Source of the DNA: Acinetobacter sp. NIPH 2100
GTDB taxonomy: Bacteria > Pseudomonadota > Gammaproteobacteria > Pseudomonadales > Moraxellaceae
Reading direction: 5' to 3'
Length of the DNA: 64,000 nt
Assembly (NCBI RefSeq): GCF_000369805.1
Contig: NZ_KB850224.1
Span: 2,412,262 to 2,476,261 of the forward strand
The notes under the pieces were generated by a model. The model did no database searches and was not told where the DNA came from. It worked only from the letters and a program-made list of their open reading frames with translations. Positions 28,859-40,022 of the stretch are shown in pieces (the stretch's first letter is position 1; each line of letters opens with the position of its first letter). Made by a program: the position numbers and the translations under genes.

Positions 28859-29512
28859 TTAAGCTTGCGTCGCATCAATCAATTGAGCACCCGTCAACGC
28901 CTGCAACTCCTCAAAGCTCAGACCATCCACTTTCTCAATCACTTTTAAACCGTCTTGAGTCACATCAATCACACACAGGTCGGTATAAATCCGATCAACA
29001 CATTTCAAGCCTGTTGCTGGATATGAAAGCGTTTCAACAATCTTCGGTTCACCTTGCTTGGTGGTGTGATCTGTGGTGATAAATACTTTCTTGGCACCCA
29101 CAGCCAGATCCATGGCACCGCCTACCGCAGGAATCGCATCTGCTGCACCAGTATGCCAGTTGGCTAGATCACCATTGGCTGCCACTTGGAAAGCACCGAG
29201 TACTGCAATATCCAAATGCCCACCGCGCATCATGGCAAAGGAATCACCATGATGAAAAAAACTACCACCCGTCAGCATGGTGACGTATTCTTTGCCTGCA
29301 TTAATCAGTTCAGGATCCTCTTCACCTTTGGTAGGTGGTGGGCCAAATGCCAGTAAGCCATTCTCCGAATGCAGGAATACATCTTTATCAGCAGGAAGAT
29401 AATTGGAAATCTTGGTTGGCAAGCCAATGCCGAGATTGACATAGGCGCCATCGGGAATATCTTGTGCGACACGCTCAGCAATCTGGTCACGGCTTAATTT
29501 TTGATAGCTCAT
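28859..29512 (-). CDS. pcaJ: 3-oxoadipate CoA-transferase beta subunit
   Basis: CoA-transferase subunit of 217 residues; with PcaI it moves CoA from succinyl-CoA to beta-ketoadipate. The catalytic Glu lies in the SENGLLAFGP motif near residue 50, and GGAMDLAVGAKKVF is also typical. Its ribosome site overlaps the pcaI stop codon. Confidence 0.95.
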   Translation of the reverse strand: MSYQKLSRDQIAERVAQDIPDGAYVNLGIGLPTKISNYLPADKDVFLHSENGLLAFGPPPTKGEEDPELINAGKEYVTMLTGGSFFHHGDSFAMMRGGHLDIAVLGAFQVAANGDLANWHTGAADAIPAVGGAMDLAVGAKKVFITTDHTTKQGEPKIVETLSYPATGLKCVDRIYTDLCVIDVTQDGLKVIEKVDGLSFEELQALTGAQLIDATQA

Positions 29513-29514
29513 GC

Positions 29515-30198
29515 TTATTCTCCTATGCCATTGGCAGCATCAACAGCGACCACTTGCTGGACAAAAATCCCTGGGGTAATGATGTGTTCAGGATCAAGCT
29601 GACCGAGTTCAGCCAGTTCAGAGACTTGGGCAATGGTGACATCCGCTGCCATCGCCATGATGGGGCCAAAGTTACGAGCAGATTTGTTATAGACCAGATT
29701 ACCCCAACGATCGCCTTTGTGTGCTTTGATTAAAGCAAAGTCAGCTTTGATCGGATATTCAAGCACATAGTCTTTCCCATCAATCTGGCGGGTTTCCTTG
29801 CCTTCTGCCAAAAGTGTACCGAAACCTGTTGGGGTAAAGACTGCACCTAAGCCCATGCCTGCGGCTTGAATACGGCAAGCAAGATTGCCTTGTGGCACTA
29901 GTTCCAGTTCAATCTTGCCAGCATGGTAGAGTTCATCGAAGACCCAAGAGTCTGATTGACGTGGGAAGGAACAAATGATTTTACGTACCGCACCTGTTTT
30001 AAGCAGTTTGGCCAAGCCATAATCACCATTGCCAGCATTATTATTAACGATGACCAAATCTTTGATACCGAGTTCAATCAATCCATCAATAAGTTCTGCG
30101 GGTTGTCCTGCGGTGCCGAAACCACCAATCATGATGGTTGCTCCATCTTTGATTTGTGATAGCGCCTCGGTTAATGAGAGCGTGCTTTTATCAATCAT
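29515..30198 (-). CDS. pcaI: 3-oxoadipate CoA-transferase alpha subunit
   Basis: CoA-transferase subunit of 227 residues with the GGFGTAGQPAELIDGL motif near residue 25 that binds CoA. ATG 30198 (MIDKSTLSLTEAL) with AGGAAG upstream fits the family length; the extension to 30249 is rejected. It is the first gene of the pca-qui operon, transcribed away from pcaU across a region holding the PcaU operator. Confidence 0.95.
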   Translation of the reverse strand: MIDKSTLSLTEALSQIKDGATIMIGGFGTAGQPAELIDGLIELGIKDLVIVNNNAGNGDYGLAKLLKTGAVRKIICSFPRQSDSWVFDELYHAGKIELELVPQGNLACRIQAAGMGLGAVFTPTGFGTLLAEGKETRQIDGKDYVLEYPIKADFALIKAHKGDRWGNLVYNKSARNFGPIMAMAADVTIAQVSELAELGQLDPEHIITPGIFVQQVVAVDAANGIGE

Positions 30199-30336
30199 CT
30201 GACTACTTCCTGTACTCTGCATCACCCAATTTTTCATCCTGAAAACCAATGAAACGAAGTTGAGTGTTTTGTTCGGGTTTCTTCTATTTATTCTTGATAA
30301 ATTCTGCCGTCAGTTCTAGGTTTAAAAGTGCATTTT

Positions 30337-30371
30337 GTTCGATGATTGATTTTTATGTTCGATGATCGAAC
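30337..30371. promoter_or_regulatory. PcaU operator between pcaI and pcaU
   Basis: GTTCGATGAT occurs at 30337-30346 and again exactly 20 bases later at 30357-30366. The second copy is half of the palindrome GTTCGATGATCGAAC (30357-30371). Three half-sites, two forming a palindrome and one a direct repeat two helical turns away, is the arrangement known for PcaU in A. baylyi, where protocatechuate is the inducer. Confidence 0.85.
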
Positions 30372-30447
30372 ATTATCCAAGTAAAATAGTCATCTTTCGC
30401 TTAGAATGTTTTTATATGGAAACCGTTTTAGAAAGGATGTCTAAATA

Positions 30448-31272
30448 ATGGAACATGATCAAAATCAAAATCCTCGCTTAATTCATCATAGCGAAAACAA
30501 AAAAATGATCCGGCATGAAGACTATATTGCAGGTATCGCAAAGGGTCTCAGCATTTTGGAATGTTTTGGTCCCGACCGCCATCGTCTCAACATGAGTACG
30601 GCTGCTGAAAAAACAGGAATGACACGTGCGGCTGCACGACGGCATTTACTGACGCTAGAATACTTAGGCTATTTAGATTTTGATGGGCATTATTATTATT
30701 TATCTCCAAAAATTCTGAAATTCTCAGGTGCTTATTTGGATGGTTCTCCACTTCCTAAAATTTGTCAGCCTTTATTAAACCTTTTGACCAATCAAACCTC
30801 TCTGATTTATTCAGTCATGGTTTTGGATGGATACGAAGCAATTACCATCGCCCGTAGCGCAGCCCATCAACAAACCGATCGAGTCAATCCTTATGGTCTA
30901 CATTTAGGTAATCGACTCCCCGCTCATGCAACCTCTGCGGGCAAAATTTTACTGGCACATTTAACACCTGATGAACAAAAACGCTGGTTAGAGAAATATC
31001 CTCTAAAACGTCTCACCAAATATACCCATACCGAGAGTGAGGCATTTTTACAATTACTGCATGAAATTAAAGAACAAGACTGGTGCTATTCGTGCGAAGA
31101 ACATGAGCTGGGTGTGCATGCGGTGGCCGTACCCATTTACGATTCCAATGCCACAGTGGTTGCAGCCCTCAACATTGTATCGCCGACCATGCGCACAACT
31201 CAGGACTATTTAATTACCCATATTTTGCCATTACTACAAGAAACTGCCCGTGATTTAAGGCAAGTGATTTAA
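30448..31272 (+). CDS. pcaU: IclR-type regulator of the pca-qui operon
   Basis: Regulator of 274 residues. The winged helix covers roughly residues 25-90 (IAKGLSILECFG and GMTRAAARRHLLTL), followed by an IclR effector domain with LPAHATSAGKILLAH near residue 155. It is divergent from pcaI with the operator between them. In A. baylyi, PcaU responds to protocatechuate and activates pca-qui while repressing itself; the same is expected here. Confidence 0.92.
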   Translation: MEHDQNQNPRLIHHSENKKMIRHEDYIAGIAKGLSILECFGPDRHRLNMSTAAEKTGMTRAAARRHLLTLEYLGYLDFDGHYYYLSPKILKFSGAYLDGSPLPKICQPLLNLLTNQTSLIYSVMVLDGYEAITIARSAAHQQTDRVNPYGLHLGNRLPAHATSAGKILLAHLTPDEQKRWLEKYPLKRLTKYTHTESEAFLQLLHEIKEQDWCYSCEEHELGVHAVAVPIYDSNATVVAALNIVSPTMRTTQDYLITHILPLLQETARDLRQVI

Positions 31273-31879
31273 TTCCAGATGGCTGGAATTCCAAACAATA
31301 TTGAATGCAAAAAAAAGCCACATCTGGAAATGTGGCGAAAGGTGTACTGCTGCTACGGTTATGTCCGTCTTTATAAATTAATCGTGCTAGCTTAAATGAA
31401 CATTAATTTGTTAAACGTTCATTATATTTCTTTATTCCCCAATAGAGCTTTCAATTTTCAGTACGCGGACATGTAATAAAAATATTATTTAATCAAAATG
31501 TTAAATTCAAAACTAAACTTGTAGCAGCTTAAAATTAAATGCCTGACTGATAAAAATTGTTGGGATATCGCATAGATTTTGCACTTTTATATCCATTATG
31601 ACCATTGATTCACAAAACATAAGTCTTGGCCTAAAGTGTTATTTTTTGTATAGAAAAACAACAACGTGTAACAAACACTTTGATTTTTAAGTTTTCCCAT
31701 TGCTCACATAAGTGCATAAAAAAACAACTTATTGATATATAAATATTTTATAAAAAACAAACCCTTGAAATCCAGTCCATTTGTATTCATTACAGAAGCA
31801 TAGTATTTTAAAAAACACATGAAAAAATAAATAAATTCAAACCTAAAGATAGATCGAATAATAAAAGTGAGATCGAAAA
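31273..31879. other. Gene-free gap right of pcaU; possible small RNA
   Basis: About 600 bases without a credible protein gene. It holds an 8-bp hairpin right at the pcaU end (31271-31290), the leftward terminator at 31309, and an imperfect repeat aatgaac/gttcatt at about 31395-31423. The short frame 31704-31946 on the minus strand is low-complexity and overlaps aspT. A leftward small RNA ending at the terminator is a reasonable guess; I cannot fix its promoter. Confidence 0.4.
31309..31336 (-). terminator. Leftward intrinsic terminator with no matching gene
   Basis: On the minus strand a 7-bp stem (31336-31330 with 31323-31317, 6-base loop) is followed by eight T residues (31316-31309). The plus-strand side lacks a T-run. 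No leftward gene lies to its right before the rightward aspT at 31880, so it implies a short leftward transcript. Confidence 0.65.
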
Positions 31880-33565
31880 ATGATTGAATGGTTACAAGGT
31901 GAATTAAAACATAGCCCAGAAATTTTATTGTTCCTCTCCTTGGCAATAGGTTTTTGGATCGGTCAATTTCAATTCGGAAAATTTCAGTTCGGTGGTGTAG
32001 CAGGCTCTCTCCTTGTTGCAGTAGTGTTAAGTCTAATCGGTGTCCCAGTCGATAATGGCGTCAAAGCCATTCTGTTCGCATTATTCATTTATGCAGTTGG
32101 TTTTGAAAGTGGTCCCCAATTCTTTAAATCACTTGGTCCCCAATCGATAAAAGAAATCCTGTTAGCCGTATTTATGGCAGTTAGTGGTTTAATTACCGTT
32201 TTAGTCATGGCTAAACTTTTCCACCTCGATAAAGGCTTAGCAGCTGGATTGGCTGCCGGTGGTATGACCCAATCTGCAATTATTGGTACAGCTGGTGATG
32301 CGATTTCACGACTCGACCTCCCTTTGGCTGAGATTCAAAAGCTTCAAGCCAATGTCGCAATCGGTTATGCCGTGACTTATATTTTCGGTTCATTGGGTGC
32401 CATCATTGTCTGTGTGAATATTTTGCCTAAATTTATGGGCAAAGAAATTCATGATGATGCTTTAAAGGCTCAATCAGAACGCCTTAAAGGTGCTTTCGAG
32501 TTAGCACCTGGGCAAGAACTGGCCATGCCCGAAATTGTTGGTCGAATTTATAAAGTTAAACAAGCGAATGGGCAAACGGTTGCAGAATTAGAAGCTCGAG
32601 AACCCAGCATCACCATAGAAAGACTAAAACGTAAAGATCAGTTTGTGGATGTTGCGCCTGAGGTTATTTTACAAACCGATGACGTACTGTTACTGGTCGG
32701 ACGTCGTGCCAGTGTAGTGGCTGTTTCAGAACAAATTGGCTCTGAATTACAGTCATCTCAAGGTATGGAAATGATTATGGATACCACGGATGTGATCCTG
32801 AGAAATTCCAAATATATCAATCGTAGTTTGGGTGATATTAAAGCCAATACCCCTGCTTATTTGAAACATGGGATTTACGTTCTCGCGATTAAACGTAGCG
32901 ATGAAACTCAAAGCTTGAGTGATGAGACAATTTTACATCAAGGAGATGTGATTACTGTTTATGGCACTAAAAGCGATCTAGATCGTTTAGTTAAAGAAGC
33001 AGGTAAAGCACTACCAGAAAGCTTAAAAACTGACTGGATTTTCCACGGTGCAGGCCTTGTGGTCGGTTTGCTGATTGGTCTTTTTGTCATCCGTTTAGGC
33101 GATGTTCCATTGACTCTGGGTGCTGGCGGTGGTGCCCTGCTCTCTGGTCTTTTATTTGGTTGGTTGCGTAGTCGTAATCAGGTTCATGGCAACATGCCTT
33201 TAGCTGCCTCGCAATTGCTTAAAGATTTAGGTCTTGCAGGGTTTGTCGCTGCTGTAGGTTTGCAATCAGGATTACAAGCCATTCAAACCATTAAAGACAG
33301 TGGACTTTCATTATTTATGATTGGTGTCGTAGTCACCTTGGTCCCACTGATTCTTTCCATGCTTTTTGCACGTTATGTGCTCCGCTATGACAACGTTGCA
33401 GTGATGGCTGGTGCGCTATCAGGTTCACGCAGTGCCAACCCTGCTTTCGGTGCCATTTTAGATAAAGCAGGAAATTCCATTCCCACGGTTCCTTTCGCCA
33501 TTACCTATGCACTGGCAAACGTATTCTTGACCTTGCTTGGCCCACTGATCGTTGGCCTTGCTTAA
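31880..33565 (+). CDS. aspT: Aspartate:alanine exchanger family transporter
   Basis: Inner-membrane antiporter of 561 residues. Two hydrophobic Asp-Al_Ex halves (residues 15-165 and 385-560) flank a cytoplasmic pair of RCK_C/TrkA-C domains (about 205-375), the standard AspT architecture. GGMTQSAIIGTAGDA and GALSGSRSANPAFG are the duplicated substrate-site motifs. It is followed 54 bases later by aspartate 4-decarboxylase; together they can exchange aspartate for alanine and consume a cytoplasmic proton. Confidence 0.9.
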   Translation: MIEWLQGELKHSPEILLFLSLAIGFWIGQFQFGKFQFGGVAGSLLVAVVLSLIGVPVDNGVKAILFALFIYAVGFESGPQFFKSLGPQSIKEILLAVFMAVSGLITVLVMAKLFHLDKGLAAGLAAGGMTQSAIIGTAGDAISRLDLPLAEIQKLQANVAIGYAVTYIFGSLGAIIVCVNILPKFMGKEIHDDALKAQSERLKGAFELAPGQELAMPEIVGRIYKVKQANGQTVAELEAREPSITIERLKRKDQFVDVAPEVILQTDDVLLLVGRRASVVAVSEQIGSELQSSQGMEMIMDTTDVILRNSKYINRSLGDIKANTPAYLKHGIYVLAIKRSDETQSLSDETILHQGDVITVYGTKSDLDRLVKEAGKALPESLKTDWIFHGAGLVVGLLIGLFVIRLGDVPLTLGAGGGALLSGLLFGWLRSRNQVHGNMPLAASQLLKDLGLAGFVAAVGLQSGLQAIQTIKDSGLSLFMIGVVVTLVPLILSMLFARYVLRYDNVAVMAGALSGSRSANPAFGAILDKAGNSIPTVPFAITYALANVFLTLLGPLIVGLA

Positions 33566-33604
33566 ATATAATTTGTATTCAATCACTTATTGCTTCAACT
33601 ATAA

Positions 33605-35221
<1,617 letters not shown>

Positions 35222-35245
35222 ATCCTAATTAAGTTTTCAGTAAAT

Positions 35246-35271
35246 AAAAAAGCAGCTTAGGCTGCTTTTTT
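35246..35271. terminator. Bidirectional terminator after aspD and cntB
   Basis: A perfect 11-bp stem (35246-35256 with 35261-35271), four-base loop, with six A residues on one side and six T on the other. It serves both convergent transcripts. Confidence 0.92.
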
Positions 35272-35297
35272 ATGGTTTTAAAATCATAACTGAACAT

Positions 35298-36254
35298 TTA
35301 AAGATCAAGTACCAGCTTTTTACCTTTAGCACGTGACACGCAGATCATCATGGACTGTTGTGATGCTTTTTCATCATCACTTAGATATTGATCAAAATGC
35401 TCAGCTTCACCTTCAAGAATAATGGTTTCACACGTGCCACAGACTCCTTCACGACATAAGCATTCCACGTCAAGATTGAGGAGTTCAATCGCTTGTAAAA
35501 TAGTTTGGTTGCCTTGCACTTCAATTTCTTGATTGGATTTTGCCAACACCACGGTAAATGCTTCACCCTCCTCTGGCACGGTAGAAGCAAATTGTTCCCA
35601 ATGGATATATTCATCGCGATAACGATGGTAATTACAACGATCAATTACTGCATCAATCATCGGTTTTGGTCCACAGACATATACATGCGTACCTTTCGGT
35701 TGAGCACCGATCAGTTGATCGAGGTCCAGACATTTTCCATCTGAGTCAACATAGCTAAAAATATGTTCAGCATGATTTTGCTTGAGTTCTTCTAACAACG
35801 CCGCATGTTCTGGCGAACGATAAGCATAATGCAATTCATAGTCTGCACCACGTGCAGCCAACTCCTCCATTTGTGGTACAAACGGGGTAATCCCTATGCC
35901 ACCAGCAATTAAAATATGCTTCTCACCTGCTTCCGCCAATGGAAATAGGTTCTTGGGTTCAGAAATCTGAATTTCACAGCCTTCGTTGCACTGATCATGC
36001 ATATAAACTGAGCCGCCTTTACCTTCAATATCTTTACGAACACAGACTTGGTAAGTCGAAAGATCTTGAGCACAGCTCATCAGTGAATAGGCATTGGACA
36101 GCTGATCATTCATTTTTACAATGATATGGCTGCCACCATTAAATTGAGGGAAATTTTGTCCGTCCTGACGTTTAAATGTGAACCGTTTAATCAGTGGGGT
36201 CAGTTGTTCTACACGAGTGACCACTGATGGGAACATTTCATAATGACTAGCCAT
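35298..36254 (-). CDS. cntB: Carnitine monooxygenase reductase subunit
   Basis: Flavin/2Fe-2S reductase of 318 residues that feeds electrons from NAD(P)H to CntA. Order: FMN-binding beta barrel (about 1-100), NAD-binding domain (GGIGITPFV near residue 115), and a C-terminal plant-type ferredoxin domain with CLCREGVCGTC. This is the VanB/phthalate-reductase layout. The specific assignment rests on its operon with the CntA-type oxygenase. It is the last gene of that operon. Confidence 0.9.
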   Translation of the reverse strand: MASHYEMFPSVVTRVEQLTPLIKRFTFKRQDGQNFPQFNGGSHIIVKMNDQLSNAYSLMSCAQDLSTYQVCVRKDIEGKGGSVYMHDQCNEGCEIQISEPKNLFPLAEAGEKHILIAGGIGITPFVPQMEELAARGADYELHYAYRSPEHAALLEELKQNHAEHIFSYVDSDGKCLDLDQLIGAQPKGTHVYVCGPKPMIDAVIDRCNYHRYRDEYIHWEQFASTVPEEGEAFTVVLAKSNQEIEVQGNQTILQAIELLNLDVECLCREGVCGTCETIILEGEAEHFDQYLSDDEKASQQSMMICVSRAKGKKLVLDL

Positions 36255-36363
36255 GTCTAAATCCTCTTTACCGCATGCTGCTCATCTAAGCATTTTCTAA
36301 TTTTAAGCGCATATTGCTTGCCTGCTGGACCGTCAATTTAGATCGTCCTCACAGGCATTGTTG

Positions 36364-37815
36364 CTATAACCCCAAACACATGTATTTAATGGTCATAAAC
36401 TCTTCTAAACCGTATTTTGAACCTTCACGGCCAACACCAGATTGCTTAACGCCACCAAATGGCACGACTTCATTAGAAATAGCGGTTGAATTCATCCCAA
36501 CCATGCCATATTCCAGCTGTTCAGCAACACGCCAGAGCCGTGAAATGTTTTCGCTATAGACATAGGCCGCTAAACCAAAAATCGTATCATTGGCTTGCGC
36601 AACCACATCCGCCTCATCGGTGAAGCGAATTAAAGGCGCTACAGGGCCAAAAATTTCTTCCTGAACAAGTTCCATATCACGCGAAACATCGGTTAACACG
36701 GTCGGTTCAAAGAAGGTTTGTCCAAGTGCATGTTGTTTACCACCGCACGCCACTTGAGCACCTTTGCCACAGGCATCATCAATTAACTGTTGGGCTTTAA
36801 GCACGGCCTTTTCATTAATTAACGGGCCAATCTGTACATTCTTTTCCAAACCATTACCAATTTTTAATTTCTGTACTTCTTGTACAAATTTCTCGGTAAA
36901 TGCCTGATAAATATTGTCATGTACATAAATTCGATTGGCACAGACACAGGTTTGCCCTGCATTACGGAACTTGGCAAAGATCGCGCCTTGAACCGCTTTA
37001 TCCAAATCAGCATCATCAAATATGATGAGTGGTGCGTTGCCACCCAATTCCAGAGCCAGTTTTTTGATGGTATCTGAACATTGCTGCATCAATAAACGTC
37101 CGACAGGCGTAGAACCTGTAAAAGTCAGTTTTTTGACTTTTTCATGGCTAGTAAATACCGAACCAATTTCTTGCGATTTGCCTGTAACCACATTGATGAC
37201 ACCTGCTGGAATGCCTGCCATTTCAGCCAGTTTAGCAATTGCAAGCGCACAATATGGGGTTTCATTGGCAGGCTTAATCACGATGGTACAACCCGCCGCC
37301 AAAGCAGGTGCCGCTTTACGGGTAATCATAGCAATCGGGAAATTCCACGGCGTAATCGCAGCCACTACTCCGACAGGTTCTTTGGTCACAATAAAACGCT
37401 GCTGGCTATTGGTGGTCGGAATCACATCGCCATAAACGCGTTTGCCTTCTTCCGCAAACCATTGAATAAATGAAGCAGCATATTTCACTTCACCCAATGC
37501 TTCGGCTAAAGGTTTACCCTGCTCAATGGTCATAATGCGTGCCAGTTCATCGCCATGGGCCAGAACCAGTTGATACCAAGCCAATAACAGGTCTGCACGC
37601 TTTTGTGCCGTTAATCCTTTCCATGCCGCTAAAGCCTGATACGCCACTTCAACCGCTTCAGTGGCTTCCGCAGCACCCATATTCGGAATCAAGCCAATTT
37701 CTTCTCCTGTTGCAGGATTGATCACAGGAATGGTGGCGCTAGATTGCGCATTGACCCATTGGCCATTAATCAATCCGCGTTGTTGAAATAATTGACTTCC
37801 TTGCAAACTTGACAT
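36364..37815 (-). CDS. NAD(P)-dependent semialdehyde dehydrogenase, probably malic semialdehyde
   Basis: ALDH of 483 residues, close in motif to succinate-semialdehyde dehydrogenase GabD: catalytic Cys in NAGQTCVCAN, general-base Glu in LELGGNAPLI, and TPWNFPIAM for the cofactor pocket. CntAB converts carnitine to trimethylamine and malic semialdehyde, so in this position, between cntA and cntB, it should oxidise malic semialdehyde to D-malate. The substrate is inferred from the operon. Confidence 0.85.
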   Translation of the reverse strand: MSSLQGSQLFQQRGLINGQWVNAQSSATIPVINPATGEEIGLIPNMGAAEATEAVEVAYQALAAWKGLTAQKRADLLLAWYQLVLAHGDELARIMTIEQGKPLAEALGEVKYAASFIQWFAEEGKRVYGDVIPTTNSQQRFIVTKEPVGVVAAITPWNFPIAMITRKAAPALAAGCTIVIKPANETPYCALAIAKLAEMAGIPAGVINVVTGKSQEIGSVFTSHEKVKKLTFTGSTPVGRLLMQQCSDTIKKLALELGGNAPLIIFDDADLDKAVQGAIFAKFRNAGQTCVCANRIYVHDNIYQAFTEKFVQEVQKLKIGNGLEKNVQIGPLINEKAVLKAQQLIDDACGKGAQVACGGKQHALGQTFFEPTVLTDVSRDMELVQEEIFGPVAPLIRFTDEADVVAQANDTIFGLAAYVYSENISRLWRVAEQLEYGMVGMNSTAISNEVVPFGGVKQSGVGREGSKYGLEEFMTIKYMCLGL

Positions 37816-37888
37816 GTCATCATCCTATCAATTGAAAGCAAGGTACGGCTTTATCTTCCACCGTACCCTTAATGAGCCTGATACAAAA

Positions 37889-39004
37889 TTATTTGTGATA
37901 CTGCGCAACAAGATTCTGAAAATAAGCAATACCATGCTCACTGATTCCTGAACGTTGCTTATCGGTCATGATGCGGCCCTGACCTCGATAACCCCGTGAT
38001 TTCAAGCCACGTTGTACACTTTCAACCAGTTCAAGGTCTTCAGGACGGAAGACATTGCGATACCATTCAATCAAATCTTTCTGATCTTGGGTCAACTCTT
38101 CATTGGTAAAGAAAATATCGTAGTGCTGCAAAGTGGTTTCCGCATCCATCGGAAACTCATAGATCACGGTCATGAAATTTGCACCTGGCGGCACGTTAAA
38201 CATGGTGCAAGGCCACGTCCAGAAACCACTAAAAGTCGGATCTTTGACTGATGGATCAAGCTTGAAAGATTTCTCTGAAGAACGTGCATAACCATATTGC
38301 AGCGTCCAATTTTGATGGGTGGTGTGCCAGTATTTATCCACCTGTACCGAGTCTGCAAAACCCGGATGCGCTGGGCCACAGTGATAACATTCTAAATAGT
38401 TATCCACGATCACTTTCCAGTTCGCAGGCGTTTCCGTGACAAAACGCGCAGCCAGTTTCAAGTCTTTGATCACAGCACAGGCTTCATTCAGTTTCTGTGC
38501 AAATTCAGGCAATTGATCTTCAACACAAGTGGCATTTTCATCCATATTGATAAAAACAAAACCACCATATTCCTCAACTTTTAACGGCACCATGCTTGAG
38601 TTTTGCTTGTCGAAAGACTCAACATGATCACAGTTACGTGCCAATGCCAAACTACCATCCAGCTTAAACGTCCATGCATGATACGGACAGGTAATGACAT
38701 TTTTCGCTTTACCACTGCCACTTAACAACTCATGACCACGATGCGGGCAGACATTATAAAAGGCACGTAATACGCTGTCTTTGCCTCGAATCACGATAAT
38801 ATTTTCACCAATTACCTTACGGGTAATATAGTCATTGGCTTGGGCAACTTCACTGCCATGTGCCACGCAAATCCAGCTTTTCGCAAAAATTTCTTCTTTT
38901 TCGCGATCAAATACCTGAGATGAGGTATAGAACACTTTTGGAAATGTCCACGCCACATTTGGGTTTGAACAGAAATCTTCTGGTAATTTTTCAACTGCAT
39001 TCAT
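37889..39004 (-). CDS. cntA: Carnitine monooxygenase oxygenase subunit (Rieske)
   Basis: Rieske non-haem iron oxygenase of 371 residues that cleaves L-carnitine to trimethylamine and malic semialdehyde. Rieske ligands are C86, H88, C106 and H109. The mononuclear iron site has H208 and H213 in ECYHCGPAH. The bridging residue before it is E205, not the Asp usual in this superfamily, and Glu at exactly this position is the known hallmark of CntA. GGAG precedes the ATG. Confidence 0.93.
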   Translation of the reverse strand: MNAVEKLPEDFCSNPNVAWTFPKVFYTSSQVFDREKEEIFAKSWICVAHGSEVAQANDYITRKVIGENIIVIRGKDSVLRAFYNVCPHRGHELLSGSGKAKNVITCPYHAWTFKLDGSLALARNCDHVESFDKQNSSMVPLKVEEYGGFVFINMDENATCVEDQLPEFAQKLNEACAVIKDLKLAARFVTETPANWKVIVDNYLECYHCGPAHPGFADSVQVDKYWHTTHQNWTLQYGYARSSEKSFKLDPSVKDPTFSGFWTWPCTMFNVPPGANFMTVIYEFPMDAETTLQHYDIFFTNEELTQDQKDLIEWYRNVFRPEDLELVESVQRGLKSRGYRGQGRIMTDKQRSGISEHGIAYFQNLVAQYHK

Positions 39005-39068
39005 GGTTTTACTCCATTAAACTCTTTTGTCCTAACGACCGTTTTATCAAAATTGGCTGATGTTCAAA

Positions 39069-40022
39069 TCACTTGAACATTTGCTTTAACGAACTCAGCA
39101 TGTGCTGATATAAATCCTGCACCACAGGACAATCACGTACTAAACGTAAACTGCCATGCAGTAATCCTTTGCCGAGATAAAACTCGGCAGCAATATTGGC
39201 TTGTTTTAACTTATCCACAAAAATACGCCCGTCGTCACTCAGTGGATCGTATTCAGCAACCGCAACAAAGCTACGTGGCATGTCGGAAAAATCCTGTGCA
39301 TTCAGTGGCGCTAAACGTGTATCTTTCCAGTCACTTTCATTCGTTGCATATTGTTTTAGGTAATAATGCATTTCCTCTAGCGTGAGTAACGGCGCATGTG
39401 CATGCTGCTGGCAAGACGCTGTATCAAAACTGCTGCCCAAACATGGGTAGATCAAGGCCAAACCACAAGCCTGATTACCTGTATGCTGTAGCTGAACCGC
39501 CAGTGCCGCGGCTAAATTGCCTCCTGCACTGTCGCCTGCTAACGCAATCTGTGCTGGGTTAATGTTCCAGTCTGCGCCATGCCCGCGTAGCCACTGATAG
39601 ACCGTTTCACAATCTTCATAAGCGGCTGGAAAGTGATACTCTGGCACTAAACGATAATCGACACTCAGTACCGCAACATTCAGATCACGACATAAATAAC
39701 GGGTAATAAATTCATGTGAATCCAGATTACCCAGCATCCAGCCACCACCATGTATAAACAGAATACAAGGCCAACCCGCTTCAGGTGCCTCACCCTGTGG
39801 TGAATACAACCGAACATTGACGGGATGAGTGGCATGCGCAACGGTTTTATCTTCAATATTGACCGTACCATCACGTGGCAAGGTGTAATGCAGGCACATT
39901 GCATCGTAGGCTGCACGAATTGAATCAATATCGTTATCCGCTGCTGAATAAATGCTGCTCCAATACACCAGACTTTGCATTTCTTCGCTTAACTCATAGC
40001 GCGTGTTCGGTTGCTGTGTCAT
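39069..40022 (-). CDS. Alpha/beta hydrolase, hormone-sensitive-lipase family
   Basis: Esterase of 317 residues with the family's oxyanion motif HGGGWMLG (about residue 92), nucleophile Ser in GDSAGGN, and a catalytic Asp/His near DPLSDDG and LLHGSLRL. Its ATG overlaps the stop of the BCCT carrier gene (ATGA). In a carnitine operon the likely role is hydrolysis of O-acylcarnitines to carnitine; this is inferred from position, not from the sequence itself. Confidence 0.8.
   Translation of the reverse strand: MTQQPNTRYELSEEMQSLVYWSSIYSAADNDIDSIRAAYDAMCLHYTLPRDGTVNIEDKTVAHATHPVNVRLYSPQGEAPEAGWPCILFIHGGGWMLGNLDSHEFITRYLCRDLNVAVLSVDYRLVPEYHFPAAYEDCETVYQWLRGHGADWNINPAQIALAGDSAGGNLAAALAVQLQHTGNQACGLALIYPCLGSSFDTASCQQHAHAPLLTLEEMHYYLKQYATNESDWKDTRLAPLNAQDFSDMPRSFVAVAEYDPLSDDGRIFVDKLKQANIAAEFYLGKGLLHGSLRLVRDCPVVQDLYQHMLSSLKQMFK

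Noticed and set aside
31704..31946. 80-residue minus-strand frame in the pcaU-aspT gap
   Set aside because: It is Phe/Tyr-rich low-complexity sequence from AT-rich DNA, overlaps the aspT start and has no ribosome site.
35298..39004. Vanillate demethylase (vanAB) instead of cntAB
   Set aside because: Glu205 as bridging residue, the carrier and the D-malate dehydrogenase all point to carnitine.
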